DNA from: Microstegium vimineum
Lineage: Eukaryota; Streptophyta; Magnoliopsida; Poales; Poaceae
Direction of reading: 5' to 3'
Assembly: GCA_022036555.1 (NCBI GenBank)
Contig: CM039120.1
Coordinates: forward strand, 23,340,227-23,404,226
Length of the DNA: 64,000 nt
Part shown: positions 23,417 to 34,062 of the stretch, piece after piece
How positions within the stretch are numbered: the stretch's first letter is position 1
Layout of the letters: every line of letters begins with the position of its first letter
The notes under the pieces: model-generated
The model's input: the letters and a program-made list of their open reading frames with translations, nothing else
Told to the model about the DNA's origin: nothing
The model's database searches: none
Translations under genes and position numbers: made by a program

Positions 23417-24157
23417 TGTTGAAACCTCTTAAGTATAAATTCTAAGTGTCAACTAAGGAGAAGAAAGGATATATTTGCAACACACCACCTAGACATAGGG
23501 TTTTAACTGGCAAAATTCCACAAGTTTTGGTGTTTATCTGTTTCTACAGGGAGACAACTGCAAAAGGGAAAAAGAGACCCACAAGTAAGGATTACATAGA
23601 CACATAACACCTCCATACGAAAAAGAGTAATCTAGAAGACTCCAGAAGCAACCTCGAGGAAGGAGGGGCCCACTTGTCAGCAGAATAGGGCGGGCGCCCT
23701 CCCCCCTAGAGCGGCCGCCCTGGGTCCAAGCACAATGAGGCCCTGCCTCATGGATTTGGGTTCCACCGCCTTTGAGGTTTAATCTAAACCCTCCATTAAG
23801 GTCGGTTTGATTCGACGGCTGACGATCATTTGAGGGGGCTATACAAGGAGGACCCCTGCCCCTGGCAAAGAGCAATCCATTATTCATTTACATATTTTCC
23901 AGAGAGGATTCGTCAATGAAGATCCCTTATGGATCTATTCTCTAGGGCTTAGCAATCAAGAGAAACTATCCTTAGTTTCTATGTGAGATTAGAGTTTACT
24001 CTTCTAGATTGAGATAGTTAGAGCTTGCTCCTAGGATTTCTTTGGTATTTCGACTTCTAATTCTACTAAGTTCTCTGTTTTACTATTCTTTGGTTTGTGA
24101 GTTTACTTTGTTCTTTCGTGTAGAGAGTAGGGTAATCATCTCTAGCGTAAACGTGAT
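23417..24157 (+). repeat. 3' LTR of the Athila-like element, left part (741 bp)
   Basis: It starts TGTTGAAACCTCTTAAG, a typical start for this clade. It includes a third block with GGGCGGGCGCCC and GCGGCCGC (about 23689-23722). It breaks at CGTGAT (24157), where Tat-2 is inserted. The right part resumes at 61786. Confidence 0.6.
24153..24157. repeat. Target site duplication GTGAT (left) of Tat-2
   Basis: GTGAT immediately precedes the LTR start TGTTGGATACC. The same five bases follow the 3' LTR at 61781-61785. Confidence 0.85.
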
Positions 24158-24309
24158 TGTTGGATACCTAGAAATAGGGTACCCAATTTACTGTACTCCG
24201 CAAAAACAAAATCATCCACGGGAGCTCCTCCGCCTCGCCCGAGCCAGGGTGATGTCATCACTCCCGGGGACTTGCCGCCTTAACCAAACCAAAAGGGTAG
24301 TACTCCCTC

Positions 24310-24482
24310 CACTACTACAGGAATGATTTACCGCAGTGTTGGCCTTAGGCGCCCGGCAGCGGACATCTTAAGCGCTCGCTGCGGTAAACCGGTGGCCAGC
24401 TTGGGCAGTTGGCCACTGCGTTGCCCGCTGCGGTTATTCCATTTACCGCAGCGGGCGGATTATGTGGCCCGCTGCGGTTATC
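24310..24482 (+). repeat. CACTA left inverted repeat and subterminal array
   Basis: The terminal CACTACTACA is followed by inverted and direct copies of TTTACCGCAG, CGCTGCGGTAAA, GCCCGCTGCGGTTA and TTACCGCAGCGGGC up to 24482. In En/Spm such motifs bind the TNPA-type protein. The array is about 155 bp here. Confidence 0.85.
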
Positions 24483-25084
24483 CCCTCCTTCTTCCCCACG
24501 ACTTTTCCTCTTGCAAAACGTGGGGGGGGGGAGGTTTTGCCTGAATTTTTCACCAAATCTTCAAATTCAGTTTTAGAGCTTTGATTTGGGAGAGTAGGAC
24601 ACAAATAGAGGTACATGATTGCTCTCCCACCCCTCTTTCTCCCTCGTTTTCTCTCTTTTTAGTGCAATTCTCCTCATGTGGATCTAGATCTAGATCCATG
24701 GGATCCACATGCATGGATCTAGATCTAATTTGTGTTTTTAGTCTAGTTTCTTTATAGATCCATGTCTAGATCATATAAAACATGTGTTTTTCACTCTAGA
24801 TTCACCGGTGTGGCTAGAGTTTTGTCGATTTTGATATCTCATCTTGTTGGGGGCGGATAACCTTGCCGATTTTTTCACTAAATCATCAAATTGAGTTTTA
24901 GAGCTTTGATTTGGGGAGGAGAGGACAAATAAGAGGTACATGATTGCTCCACACACCTTTATATTTTCTCATTTATTCTCACGATGACTATTGCAATATG
25001 TCTCATCATGTGTGTACTCTAGATTCATGAAGTAGATGTTTTTTTTATATAGCACTTTGTTGTTTTGTCATGTGTTAAGCTACG
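24483..25084 (+). other. CACTA leader with an internal duplication
   Basis: No gene. Two related segments lie at about 24541-24630 and 24865-24950, sharing TTTAGAGCTTTGATTTGGG and GAGGTACATGATTGCTC. A GGATCTAGATCTAGATCC-type palindrome cluster lies between them (about 24680-24730). This is probably the 5' untranslated leader and promoter of the transposase gene. Confidence 0.45.
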
Positions 25085-28000
25085 ATGGACAGGTCCGAAT
25101 GGATGTTCCACATTGATAGAGTGCTTGATCTTCGGTACCTTAGCGAATTGAGGAAGTTTATGGCAGCTGCGAAAGCTCATCGTGCTAGTTTGAAGAGGAC
25201 GACAACCGTATGTCCATGTTCTAAATGCCGAAACCTCAGAGGCTACCCAGATGGTAGGGTGCAATCACATCTGATTGTCAACGGGTTTATGGAGGGTTAC
25301 ACGGTTTGGACTTCTCATGGTGAACAAAGTCTCGATGCGAGTTGCGGTGTATCTGGAGTGAGCTCGTCGACGGCGACCAACCAAGATCATATTCGACCAC
25401 TACCACCTTCCGTTCTAGTGCCAGCCGCCACCGACGATGGCAACAATTCTCGTGACTACATCACAGTTGAAGAATTGCTTGAGAACATTCCAGATGATGA
25501 TAGTGACAATGACTGTGACACTACTGAAGATGCTACTCTGAGGGAACCGAAGATGTCCAGCTCTTTGAGGATCTAGTCAACCACATCGACGAGGATGATG
25601 TTATGTATGGCAACCCAAAGTGGTTGGAGAATTTTAGGGAGATGAAGCAGGCGGCAATTGATCCTCTATACCAGGATGGTGGAAAATGTCCGGAGGGGTG
25701 CACGGCGCTCTGTTTCAACCTCCATATGCTGATGATGAAGGCTCGACATGGTTGGTCAGACATTGGGTTCAACGAGCTATTAAGGTACCTTTCTACGACG
25801 TACCCTATGGGAGGTAACAAGGTGCAAGCTAATACATATCGAGCGAAGTAGCTCATCCATCCAGTGGCGATGAAAGTTAGAAAGTTGATGCTTGCCCTAA
25901 CCACTGCATCATGTACCGGGGCGAGAAGTATGAGAATATGACGGAATGTCCACACTGTGGATTCAGTCGGTACAAGAGGAATGCCGGTTGCCGTGTGGAT
26001 GCTGACGACAGTCTTCCGAACAACAAGAAGAAGAAGCCCAGTGCTACGGCCAAGCAGATCTTGGCTCAGCAAGACGAGGAAGAAGAAGGTTACACGCTGA
26101 GGAAAAGCCCCGCGCTATCCGTGTGGTACCTACATGTGGTTGATCGTCTACGTGCACTGTTCGGGAATCCAGAGGATGCGAAGCTGATGTCATGGCATGC
26201 ATCTCCTGATCGGGTCAAGAATGATGGCAAGCTACGACACCCCTCCGATGCACAGCAGTGGAAGGATTTCGATAAGGAGTACCCCGAGTTTCGTGACGAG
26301 CCCAGACATGTCCGGTTCGCGCTCAGTACCGATGGGATGAACCCGTTCGGTGAGCTAAGCATCTCGCACAGTACTTGGCCAGTCGTCCTCAGCATCTACA
26401 ACCTACCTCCATGGATGTGTATGAAGCGCAGGTACCTTATGTTGACGATGCTTATCTCTGGACCGACGCAGCCCGACAATGATATAGATGTCCTCCTAGA
26501 GCCGCTCATGGAGGAAATGCAGATGCTATTCGATGTTGGGGTCGAGATGATGGATGCGTACAAAAAGCAGAGCTTCACACTTAAAGCCATCATCTTTGTC
26601 ACCATCACTGATTACCCGGTCTCTTCTCACTATCGGGGAAGATCAAAGGGAAGACTGGATGTGTAGTTTGCATCGACGGAACTTGCTACACTTACCTTTC
26701 GAGTTCCACCAAGCTGGTGTACACTCGGTATAGTAGGTTCCTTAAGGCCAAACAAAGGTATAGAAGAAGTGATATGAATGAATACTTTGACAATAAGGAT
26801 GACCAGAACGACTTCCAATGTCGGAGACAAAGTGGGGGCCAAAGGTGTATGAGATGGTGAAGGATATGGATGACATCGAGTTCGGTAAGAAGAAGAAAGG
26901 ACCAGAGGATGGGACAAAACCGACTAGGAAGCGAAAGCGCGACAAGAAGCAGGAAGCATCTCCTGATGACGATGTCCCAGTCATCCCTTTCAAAAAGAAG
27001 TCGATCTTCTTCAAGTACCTGTCGTACTAGGAAACATTTCATACACCCATGTAATCGACTGTATGCACCTAGAGAAGAATGTGTTTGAGAGCACGATCGG
27101 TGTTGTGCTGGACATCCCGGGCAAGACGAAGGATGGGATCAAGTCACGGACCGATCTTGTCAACCAGGGCATTAGAAAGGAACTCCACCCTAGAAAGCCT
27201 CATAACGGCAGAGTTGATATCCCATTGGCTGCATACAACCTTACGCGTGCCGAGAAGGTGAATTTTTGCAAATTGATGAGGGGTATCAAGGTGCCGACCG
27301 GTTTCTCCTCCAACATCAAGAGCCTGGTCTCCATGAAAGACCTCACAATGACCGACTACAACTCACATGACTGTCACGTCATGCTCACGGTGTTCCTTCC
27401 AATATTGATAAGAGCTATCAGTCCAGAATATGTGAAGATGGTGATAACATGTATGTCATACTTCTTTAACTGCATCACGCAGAAGGTCATCGATAAGGCA
27501 GAGTTGGCTGCCTTAAAGGAGTTCATCGTGGAGACCCTCTGTCAGCTCGAGATGTGCTTTCCACCGGCTTTCTTTGACATTATGCCACACCAGATGATGC
27601 ACATGGTTGACCAGATCGAGCAATTGGGCCCAGTGTACCTACACCAAATGTGGACGTACGAGCGCTTCATGTCCACCTTGAACAGGTACGTCCATAACCG
27701 TGCTTACCCTGAAGGTTCTATGATCGAGGCGTACACAACCGAGGAGTCAATCAACTGGTGTATGAGGTACATTAAAGACGAAACGGCGATTGGGTTGCCT
27801 GTTCACCTGCACGAGGGAAGAACCAAAGGGAAAGGGTGCGTGGGCCGGAAAGTGCGCACTGATATACCTAACAAAGAGCTAGAAGAAGCTCATTATAGCA
27901 TCCTCCATCAGTTGGTGAGCATGGAAAAATACGTCGAACAACACCTGGAAGAGCTTCGCACCGCTCATGATGGAAAGCGCACAGAGGAATGGGTCCAGAA

Positions 28001-28594
28001 AGAGCACATGAACAGTTTTGTACAATGGATGAAAGAGCAAGAAATATCGCCTGATGACGATGACAGTGACACTGTAAGAAGCTTGCGCAAGGCCCGTCGA
28101 CCCAAGTCACCACGTGGCAAGGGTATGATGTGAAGGGGTACAGGTTTCACACAAAAGACAAAGACAAAAAGAGTTCAGCACAGAACTGCGGTGTTCGATA
28201 CGAGGGCGTAGACGAGTTGACACAAAAGAGGACACAATTCTATGGGCAGATCGAACAAATATGGGACCTCGACTATGGAGTCAACTTATGCATAACAAAC
28301 TTCAAGTGTGATTGGGTCAACCCAAAATCAGTTGTAGTGGACAATTACGGGTTAACCACCGTGAACCTCAAAAGCACGATCTACAAAGACGACTAATGGG
28401 TACTTGCAACCAATGTAGCCCAAGTGGCGTATTATATCTATCCACCGGATACAAAGAAGCACGTGGTTGTGTCCGGAAAGCAACGGATCGTGGGAGCTGA
28501 TGGGGTGCAAAGCCCCGAGCAGTACAACAACTACGCGGAGCTCCAGCTTTTTACATATCATGAAAAGAAGATCAAGGTAGTCGAGGTTAGTTGA
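25085..28594 (+). pseudogene. CACTA TNP2-type transposase (tnpD-like), degenerate
   Basis: The ATG at 25085 starts MDRSEWMFHIDRVLDLRYLS with CPCSKCRNLRGYP, the transposase-associated domain. A frameshift near 25540 leads into MYGNPKWLENFREMKQAAID and PLYQDGGKCPEGCTAL. A stop and shift near 25850 lead to RGEKYENMTECPHCGFSRYK, then the TNP2 core (25911-26666) with VRFALSTDGMNPFGE and GPTQPDNDIDVLLEPLMEE. After further lesions, 27063-28133 carries DCMHLEKNVFES and the DUF4218-like region (CFPPAFFDIMPHQMMHMVDQ; YPEGSMIEAYTTEESINWCM). 28130-28594 holds a DUF4216-like end (FKCDWVNPKSVVVDNYGL), interrupted by a TAA at 28394. TNP2 proteins cut and join the CACTA ends. At least five lesions make this copy inactive. 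Confidence 0.85.
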
Positions 28595-28860
28595 AAGCAT
28601 AGCAAGATGAAGCCCTAGGCACGAAGTGGTAATGAGAAGAGGGTCGTGAAAGCTCCCGCACCAAAATGAGATGTGTGCCACACTTTTTTTGTAATAATGT
28701 AGACGAATACAAGTTTGTGACATGTGTACCTGGTTATTAATATAGATCTTGATGAGTTTGACAAACTTTGTATTTATAGCTTTTATATTTGAATGCATTT
28801 AGAATTACAAAACTTGAAGTCAAACTTTGTAGACTTTACAAACTTTGAAGTCAAACAAGC
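28595..28860 (+). other. 3' region of the transposase gene
   Basis: AT-rich, no coding signal. Short direct repeats of CAAACTTTG(T/A)A lie near 28762-28850, just before the internal hairpin array. Confidence 0.4.
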
Positions 28861-28985
28861 TTTATCGCAGCGGGCAACTTACACGCCCGCTGCGATAAAT
28901 ATTTACCGCAGCATGCATCGTAACGCGCCCGCTGCGGTAAATCCTTTACCGCAGCGGGCATGTAGGTTGCCCGCTACGGTAAAGT
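28861..28985. repeat. Third, internal array of CACTA subterminal-type repeats (three hairpins)
   Basis: Three back-to-back inverted repeats of about 40 bp each: TTTATCGCAGCGGGC with its exact complement (28861-28899), ATTTACCGCAGC with its complement (28900-28941), and CTTTACCGCAGCGGGC with a one-mismatch complement (28942-28984). They are the same motif as the two element ends but sit between the two genes, more than 4 kb from either end. No CACTACTACA terminus is nearby. Confidence 0.8.
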
Positions 28986-30235
28986 CTTCTGTACATATAG
29001 TCTCTTTGCCCGTTCAAAAATTCTAAGTCTGCGGTTCCTCGTTTTCCATACCCCGAAGGGCTGCCCATTTGTTTCCATCCCCGCCGCCGCGCGCCATTGC
29101 CGCCGCTCCCTCGTCGTCCGCACCCTACTCGGTCGTGGGGTCCTCCTCGTCGTCTACACCCTCCTCCGTCGTCCGCACCCTCCTCCGTCGTCCGCACCCT
29201 CCTCGTCTCCGCCGTCGTGGGGGCCATCGCCGCCGTCGTGGAATCCTAGTTCCGGGGGCCGTCACCGCCGTCGCGGAACCCTATAGTTCTAGGGGCTTCT
29301 CTGCACCTCCTCGGTGCTGTGCTGCTGCGGGCCGTCCTCGGGGTCTCCTCATCGTCCGCTGTGGTGCTCCTCTCCCCTCCTCTCCTCGCTGTGCTGCTGG
29401 GCTGCTGTGCTCGCTGGTGGGCTCTGCTGCTGTGCTCTGCGGCTGTGCTCTATGGTGGTGGTGGTGCTCTTTGGTGGTGGCTGCTGGTGCTCTGTTGGCT
29501 GTGTTGGTGGTGGTGGTGTCTGTGGTGCCTACTGGGGCTCTGTGGTTGCAACCTGCTGGTGTCTGATTCCCGGGGCTCTGTGGTTGCAATCTGTTGGTAT
29601 TCTGGTGGTTGCAATCTGTTGGTTGCAATCTGTTGGCTCTTCCCACGTAGACCGTCTACGTGTTTGTGAGTGACCGTTGCCTTAAATTGCCTTCTACTTC
29701 TACATATGAGACCTTTAATTATGCAATCTGCTAGTTTATAACTTGGGTGTGATTGCACTGGGGCAGATTACCTTATTGCTCGATGATAACAACCGGTGTA
29801 GTGAGACAACGACGTGATAGTCGGGTTAAATTTGTGATCTTCAATACTTTACTTGAATACTTTACTTGTTATCTATAACTTGTTACACTTGTTCTAGTAT
29901 CCTTAACTTGCTCTGTACTTGTTATTAAGCTCAATACTATACTTGAATACTACTTGCTATCTTGTTATCTACTTGTTATGTTGAATACTACTTGAATACT
30001 ATCTTGTGCTCAATACTTGTGCTCAATACTACTTTAATAAACTTGTTAAGAAGCTCAATACAACTTCCTATCTTGTTATCTTCTAGTCTCCTTAACTTGT
30101 TAAGCTCCATACTTGTGCTCTTTAACTACCCCACTTGGTAATAAGATGACTGTCACGTTAGTGGATGATCCGTGATCACCATGTAGCGTTGGATGGCTGC
30201 TTCGTATTGTTTCTTTGTATTGCAAGGATTAGGTC
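28986..30235 (+). other. GC-rich leader and intron-like region of CACTA gene 2
   Basis: 29080-29650 is GC-rich with compositional repeats (CGTCCGCACCCTCCTC; CTGTGCTGCTG; GGTTGCAATCTGTTGG). Long open frames there run in several frames on both strands, which argues for composition rather than a protein. 29830-30120 is T/A-rich with repeated CTTGTTATCT, CAATACTACTTG and similar words, like an intron. A small 5' exon near 29069 is possible but unproven. Confidence 0.4.
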
Positions 30236-33200
30236 ATGCACGTGGCGGGGACTTCCCTTCGCAATTTCAAGTCAATGCTGACGAGAGATTGGTTCAAGAA
30301 GGGCAAGAATCCGTGTACAAAATACAATATGATCAAGGATCATCAGTGGGAGGCTTTTTGCAAACTCAAAAGCTCAGACGAAGAAAAAGAAAAGCGTGCC
30401 AAGTTCAGCGCACTCATGAAGAAGAACAAGTGGCCCCACCACATGGGAATGACTGGGTTTGCTGGCAAGAGGGAAGAGTGGCGGAAACAAGATGAAGATA
30501 TGAGAGCGAGCGGGAAACCAGATCCGTACCAGGACGTCGAACCTAGGGCTAAGGACTTCATCAGAGCTCGAATTCCAAAGAAGCTCAAGGAGGGTGCAAC
30601 CAAGTTCAACGAGCCTAGGTTCGAGGAGGTGGAGAAGGCTGTCATCAAAGCCTCCAAGGACAGCGGGTCCTATGAGGTTCAGAGGGGCCATGACCTACTT
30701 ACTGAGGTCCTAGGAACCCTGGAGCACCGCAGCCGCATACGTGGAGTCCAGTCAAAGATGAAATGGAACACAATTCAGTCTTGGCAATCCGATGCTTCCT
30801 CATACAAGTCGAGGCAGAGGTACAAGACGAACATCTTTCAAAAGGGCTATGAGCTCGACATGTCTGATATGATCAAGAGCTCGATAAAGGAAGGCTTCAT
30901 GAGCAACGACCCCGATATGGTGGCGATGAGGTCACAGATGTTCCGCCAGGCTGGCGTGCCCCTCCCTCCGGGTCCACAAGGGGGGAACGTTCCTCACGTC
31001 GAGGATTGCCCGCGCCACCCAATCGATGAGGTTAACGAGATGACACTAGTGCGGCTCTTGATTCCATTTGGCAGGAGCAAGAAGATTTCCATGGGCGAGG
31101 GAGTTGTATATCCAATCAACGAAATCCCAGAAGGATATCGGGCCCGACTACCTGAGAACTATGCGCTGGTGACCATAATGTTAGTTAACCTAGAGCATAA
31201 AGACTATGAACTAGATGTTCCCCACCTACAACGTCACCGTACCCTTGAAGAAGCAGAATGTGATGACATCTATTGGATGAAGGACGACCTTGAGATCATA
31301 CCAACGACGATAATGTCTGTTGCTGGATCTAGCCCCCCAGAAGGCGACGACGGCGGAGATGACGAAGGCCGTGACAAGGACCCGCCAACTCGTTCACCAA
31401 TTGGCAAGAGCCCTCCTCAGAGCTCGAAAAGTTCGCCTTTGGGCCCAACCAATGAGGTAGAAGTTTCAAGGGCCACTTCTGGGGGCAACACAGTGCCTTC
31501 AACCCAGCCGAGCCCGAGCGGGCCACCTCCACCTCCCGACACTCAGCCTATGCCCACACCAAATGAGGAGGGGCCCGACACTCAGCCTATGCCCCCGACA
31601 AATGAGGAGGGGGCTCAAGGGGATGCACCGATGGGAGTTACAGAGGTGGAACAGGCGACGCAGCCAATGCCAGGTGCACCAAGCCAACAGGGAGGTACCA
31701 AGGCGAACAACCCGAAGGACAACTCTACATCGCTCCCATTCTCGACTACGTTTCCAAGGTACATTACAGACGAGCACACACAATGTTCAATTCACATTTG
31801 TACCTCGATCAATTCACATTCGTACGTTCTAACCTGACTTTTCCAGGCCTCAAGATGATCCTCATCATCTATTTCCGGAGTCGGATGACTGTCCCGTCCA
31901 CTTTGAGAACGGGAAGTTCATGATAACCAAGCAAGCACTCCTTGATGAATAATCATGGGATATAAGGAGGTTTCATCTCTGGTACATGGAAGCGGCAAAA
32001 AGAGGCATGTCAAGTTTGACCGTGAAGATTCCAGTTGATTGCTTCCACTTGCTCGATATCAGGAATTCACTATTCCGGTGGACTTCAAAGACATGTATAG
32101 GCTGTTGCGGGGAGAAGATCTAGACATCGTCCAACTCACTCTGTTTGCAATGTAAGTGACGACTTGCAAGTTAATTCCATTGATCTCTCCTATTCTATAC
32201 GTCAACTCTACACTTATTAGACTATATGATATGTTCACGTGTATATGCAGGATGTCTGTCACCGTAAGCAACAAAAAGCATCGTCCAACTCTTTTTCTGT
32301 GTCGAATGCATATCAATGAGGGTGCCATCAAGGGTCACATGCCAACGGATAAAAATAAGACAAAAAACAGAGAGAAAAGGAATATAAAGACAATATGAGG
32401 AATCTGAAGAAGAAAGTGGCAGACTACATATGCTCAGTAATGTTGAAGGTCAAGGAGGATGGGCCACGGTGTATCATGGCTCCATATCACTTTGAGTAAG
32501 TATGAAAACATGTCTGTAGAGTTCCGAAGTGGGTAGGATCAATCTTTGTAATCATCCTAACCAATAGTCTATTTGAATCGTGCATCAACGGCCACCAGGG
32601 CCATTGGGTTGCATATCTCATCTATCCTCACAATGGTAGAGCGGTCATATTTGACTCGTTGAGGACGATAAACAAAAAAGGGTACAAGTCAATAAGCATT
32701 TTTCATCTTTTACGGTTATCGTTATTAATCAAAACATGTCTAACTCGATTACATTTTGTGCAGGGCTTATAACTCTTACTTGAAGAATCCCGAGTGCTGG
32801 GATCGCAGGACCGATAGTTGCAAGGAGAACAACACCGACCAAATCAAAATCCGACGCGAATTCCCGGTATGTAAAGTAATTGCAAAGTTCATTTGTGCTT
32901 TCTTTCCATATGTGTTTGTTCTAAAGCTTCTATAATTATCGTGCAGTGCGCCAAACAACCGATTGGATCCAAAGCATGTGGCTTGTACACCTGCGAGCAC
33001 CTGAGGCAGTGCAGGGAGTACACTCAAAGCTGGAAGAAGCTCAAGGAAGGAGTCAAATATTGGGTGAACACCTACAAGCCATCCTTCAAGAAAGTTAAGG
33101 GGGAAATCTGTAAGTTCATCATGGAGAAATGCGTTCTCGAAGGAGAACAATTCTTTGACAAAGAATCCCCCTTAGCTATCGAACCCAGGTACGAGAGGCT

Positions 33201-33261
33201 TAGGAAATGGACGACTCTGCTTCGCCCAAGTGATTACAAATGGCCCGTGGACTTTTCTTAG
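30236..33261 (+). pseudogene. CACTA gene 2: Transposase_24-like (Ptta/En/Spm) protein with C-terminal Ulp1-type cysteine protease
   Basis: The first long exon (30236 to about 31759) reads from MHVAGTSLRNFKSMLTRDWF through KYNMIKDHQWEAFCKLKSSD and FQKGYELDMSDMIKSSIKEG to an Asp/Pro-rich linker. After a donor at about 31759, later exons show RRFHLWYMEAAKRGM and, in another frame, DFKDMYRLLRGEDLDIVQLT. The protease exons follow: GHWVAYLIYPHNG (catalytic His), AVIFDSLR (Asp), and QPIGSKACGLYTCE with the catalytic Cys (last exon 32947-33261, ending DYKWPVDFS). An in-frame TAA near 31950 and a frameshift near 32062 break it. Ulp1/SENP-type proteases cleave SUMO or related conjugates. Their association with grass CACTA second genes is established, but the role is not. 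Confidence 0.75.
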
Positions 33262-33473
33262 AGGATTTTGTAAATGTAACTCAAATGAACTTGTTGGTTT
33301 GATGTGATGTGTATATGGATGTTGAAAACTGTGTATTATGTCATGTGCAATGCTTGGATGGTGTATATATAAATGTTTGTTGCATATGTATGAAATATGG
33401 AATCTAGAAATATTTTGAATTCAAATTCTGGGAATTATTTGAATTTTGTTTTTTATTTTTTAATTTGAAAACT
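33262..33473 (+). other. 3' region of CACTA gene 2
   Basis: AT-rich trailer between the stop codon and the right-hand subterminal array, with TTTTTTATTTTTTAATTTG runs. No further feature seen. Confidence 0.4.
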
Positions 33474-33785
33474 ATTTACCGAAGAGGGCAACTTAAGCGC
33501 CCGCTGCGGTTAACCAAACTTAACCGCAGTGGACGCTGCAAGGTTGCCGCTGCGGTATATCCATTTACCGCAGCGGACAACACAAGGCGCCCGCTGCGGT
33601 TAATGGATGTTAACCGCAGCGGGCACCTTAAGTTGCCCGCTGCAGTAAATAGATATACCGCAGCGGGCCTTTTCGCACGCTGCGGCAAACCGTTTCTTTA
33701 CCACAGCGTGGCAGCGCAAGCGGACGCTGCTGCCCGCTACGGTAAAGCGGTTTTGGCCGCTGCGGTTAAGATTTGTGTAGTAGTG
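33474..33785 (-). repeat. CACTA right subterminal array and inverted repeat
   Basis: About a dozen ACCGCAGCGGGC/GCCCGCTGCGGT copies in alternating orientation over 300 bp end in TGTGTAGTAGTG. The copies lie on both strands in pairs and differ by single bases. Confidence 0.85.
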
Positions 33786-34062
33786 CTTGGAGGGTCTTCC
33801 ACCTCGTCCGAGCTGGGGTAACATCATCCGTGACGTCATCTACCGTCGGGGGCTTCTCACCCGAAAGGACTAAGGCAACAGCACCCACGGGGGCTCCTCT
33901 GCCTCGTCCGAGCGGGGGCGACATCATCTGTGACGTCGTCTGTCCTCGGGGGCTTCCTCGCCCGAACCGGCTAAGGCAATAACCCTCCCTCAGAGGATCT
34001 TCCGCCCCTTCCGATCCTAGATAACGTCTTCTGTGACGCCATCCACCCTCGGCGGCTCTTCC
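33786..34062 (+). repeat. Tat-2 5' LTR segment with about 100 bp GC-rich subrepeats
   Basis: Three imperfect units begin at about 33793 (GGTCTTCCACCTCGTCCGAGC), 33893 (CTCCTCTGCCTCGTCCGAGC) and 33997 (ATCTTCCGCCCCTTCCG). Each is followed by (A/G)TnAC(A/G)TC(A/T)TC(C/T)GTGACG(C/T). A fourth unit is cut by the copia insertion and continues at 41806. The GTGACGTC cores resemble bZIP sites. Confidence 0.65.
34058..34062. repeat. Target site duplication CTTCC of the copia element (left)
   Basis: CTTCC lies directly before TGTTGGGAATATG. The same five bases follow the 3' LTR at 41806-41810. Confidence 0.9.

Larger units (their letters stand above)
24310..33785 (+). mobile_element. CACTA (En/Spm) DNA transposon, 9.5 kb
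   Basis: The left end CACTACTACAGGAAT and the right end ...GTGTAGTAGTG form the terminal inverted repeat CACTACTACA. Flanks are CTC on the left (24307-24309) and CTT on the right (33786-33788), a 3 bp duplication with one change. Both ends carry arrays of ACCGCAGCGGGC-type subterminal repeats. It encodes a TNP2-type transposase gene and a second gene with a Transposase_24-like region and a Ulp1-type protease. Both are damaged, so this copy looks unable to move by itself. Confidence 0.9.

Noticed and set aside
28861..28985. Internal hairpin array as the right end of a first, separate CACTA element
   Set aside because: No CACTACTACA-type terminus or target duplication is found beside it, and gene 2 to the right belongs to the usual gene order of one element. 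Kept as a finding instead.
29069..29758. Several open frames on both strands in the GC-rich CACTA leader, rich in Ser, Cys, His or Arg
   Set aside because: All frames are open at once and are low-complexity. The pattern fits biased composition and simple repeats rather than a protein.
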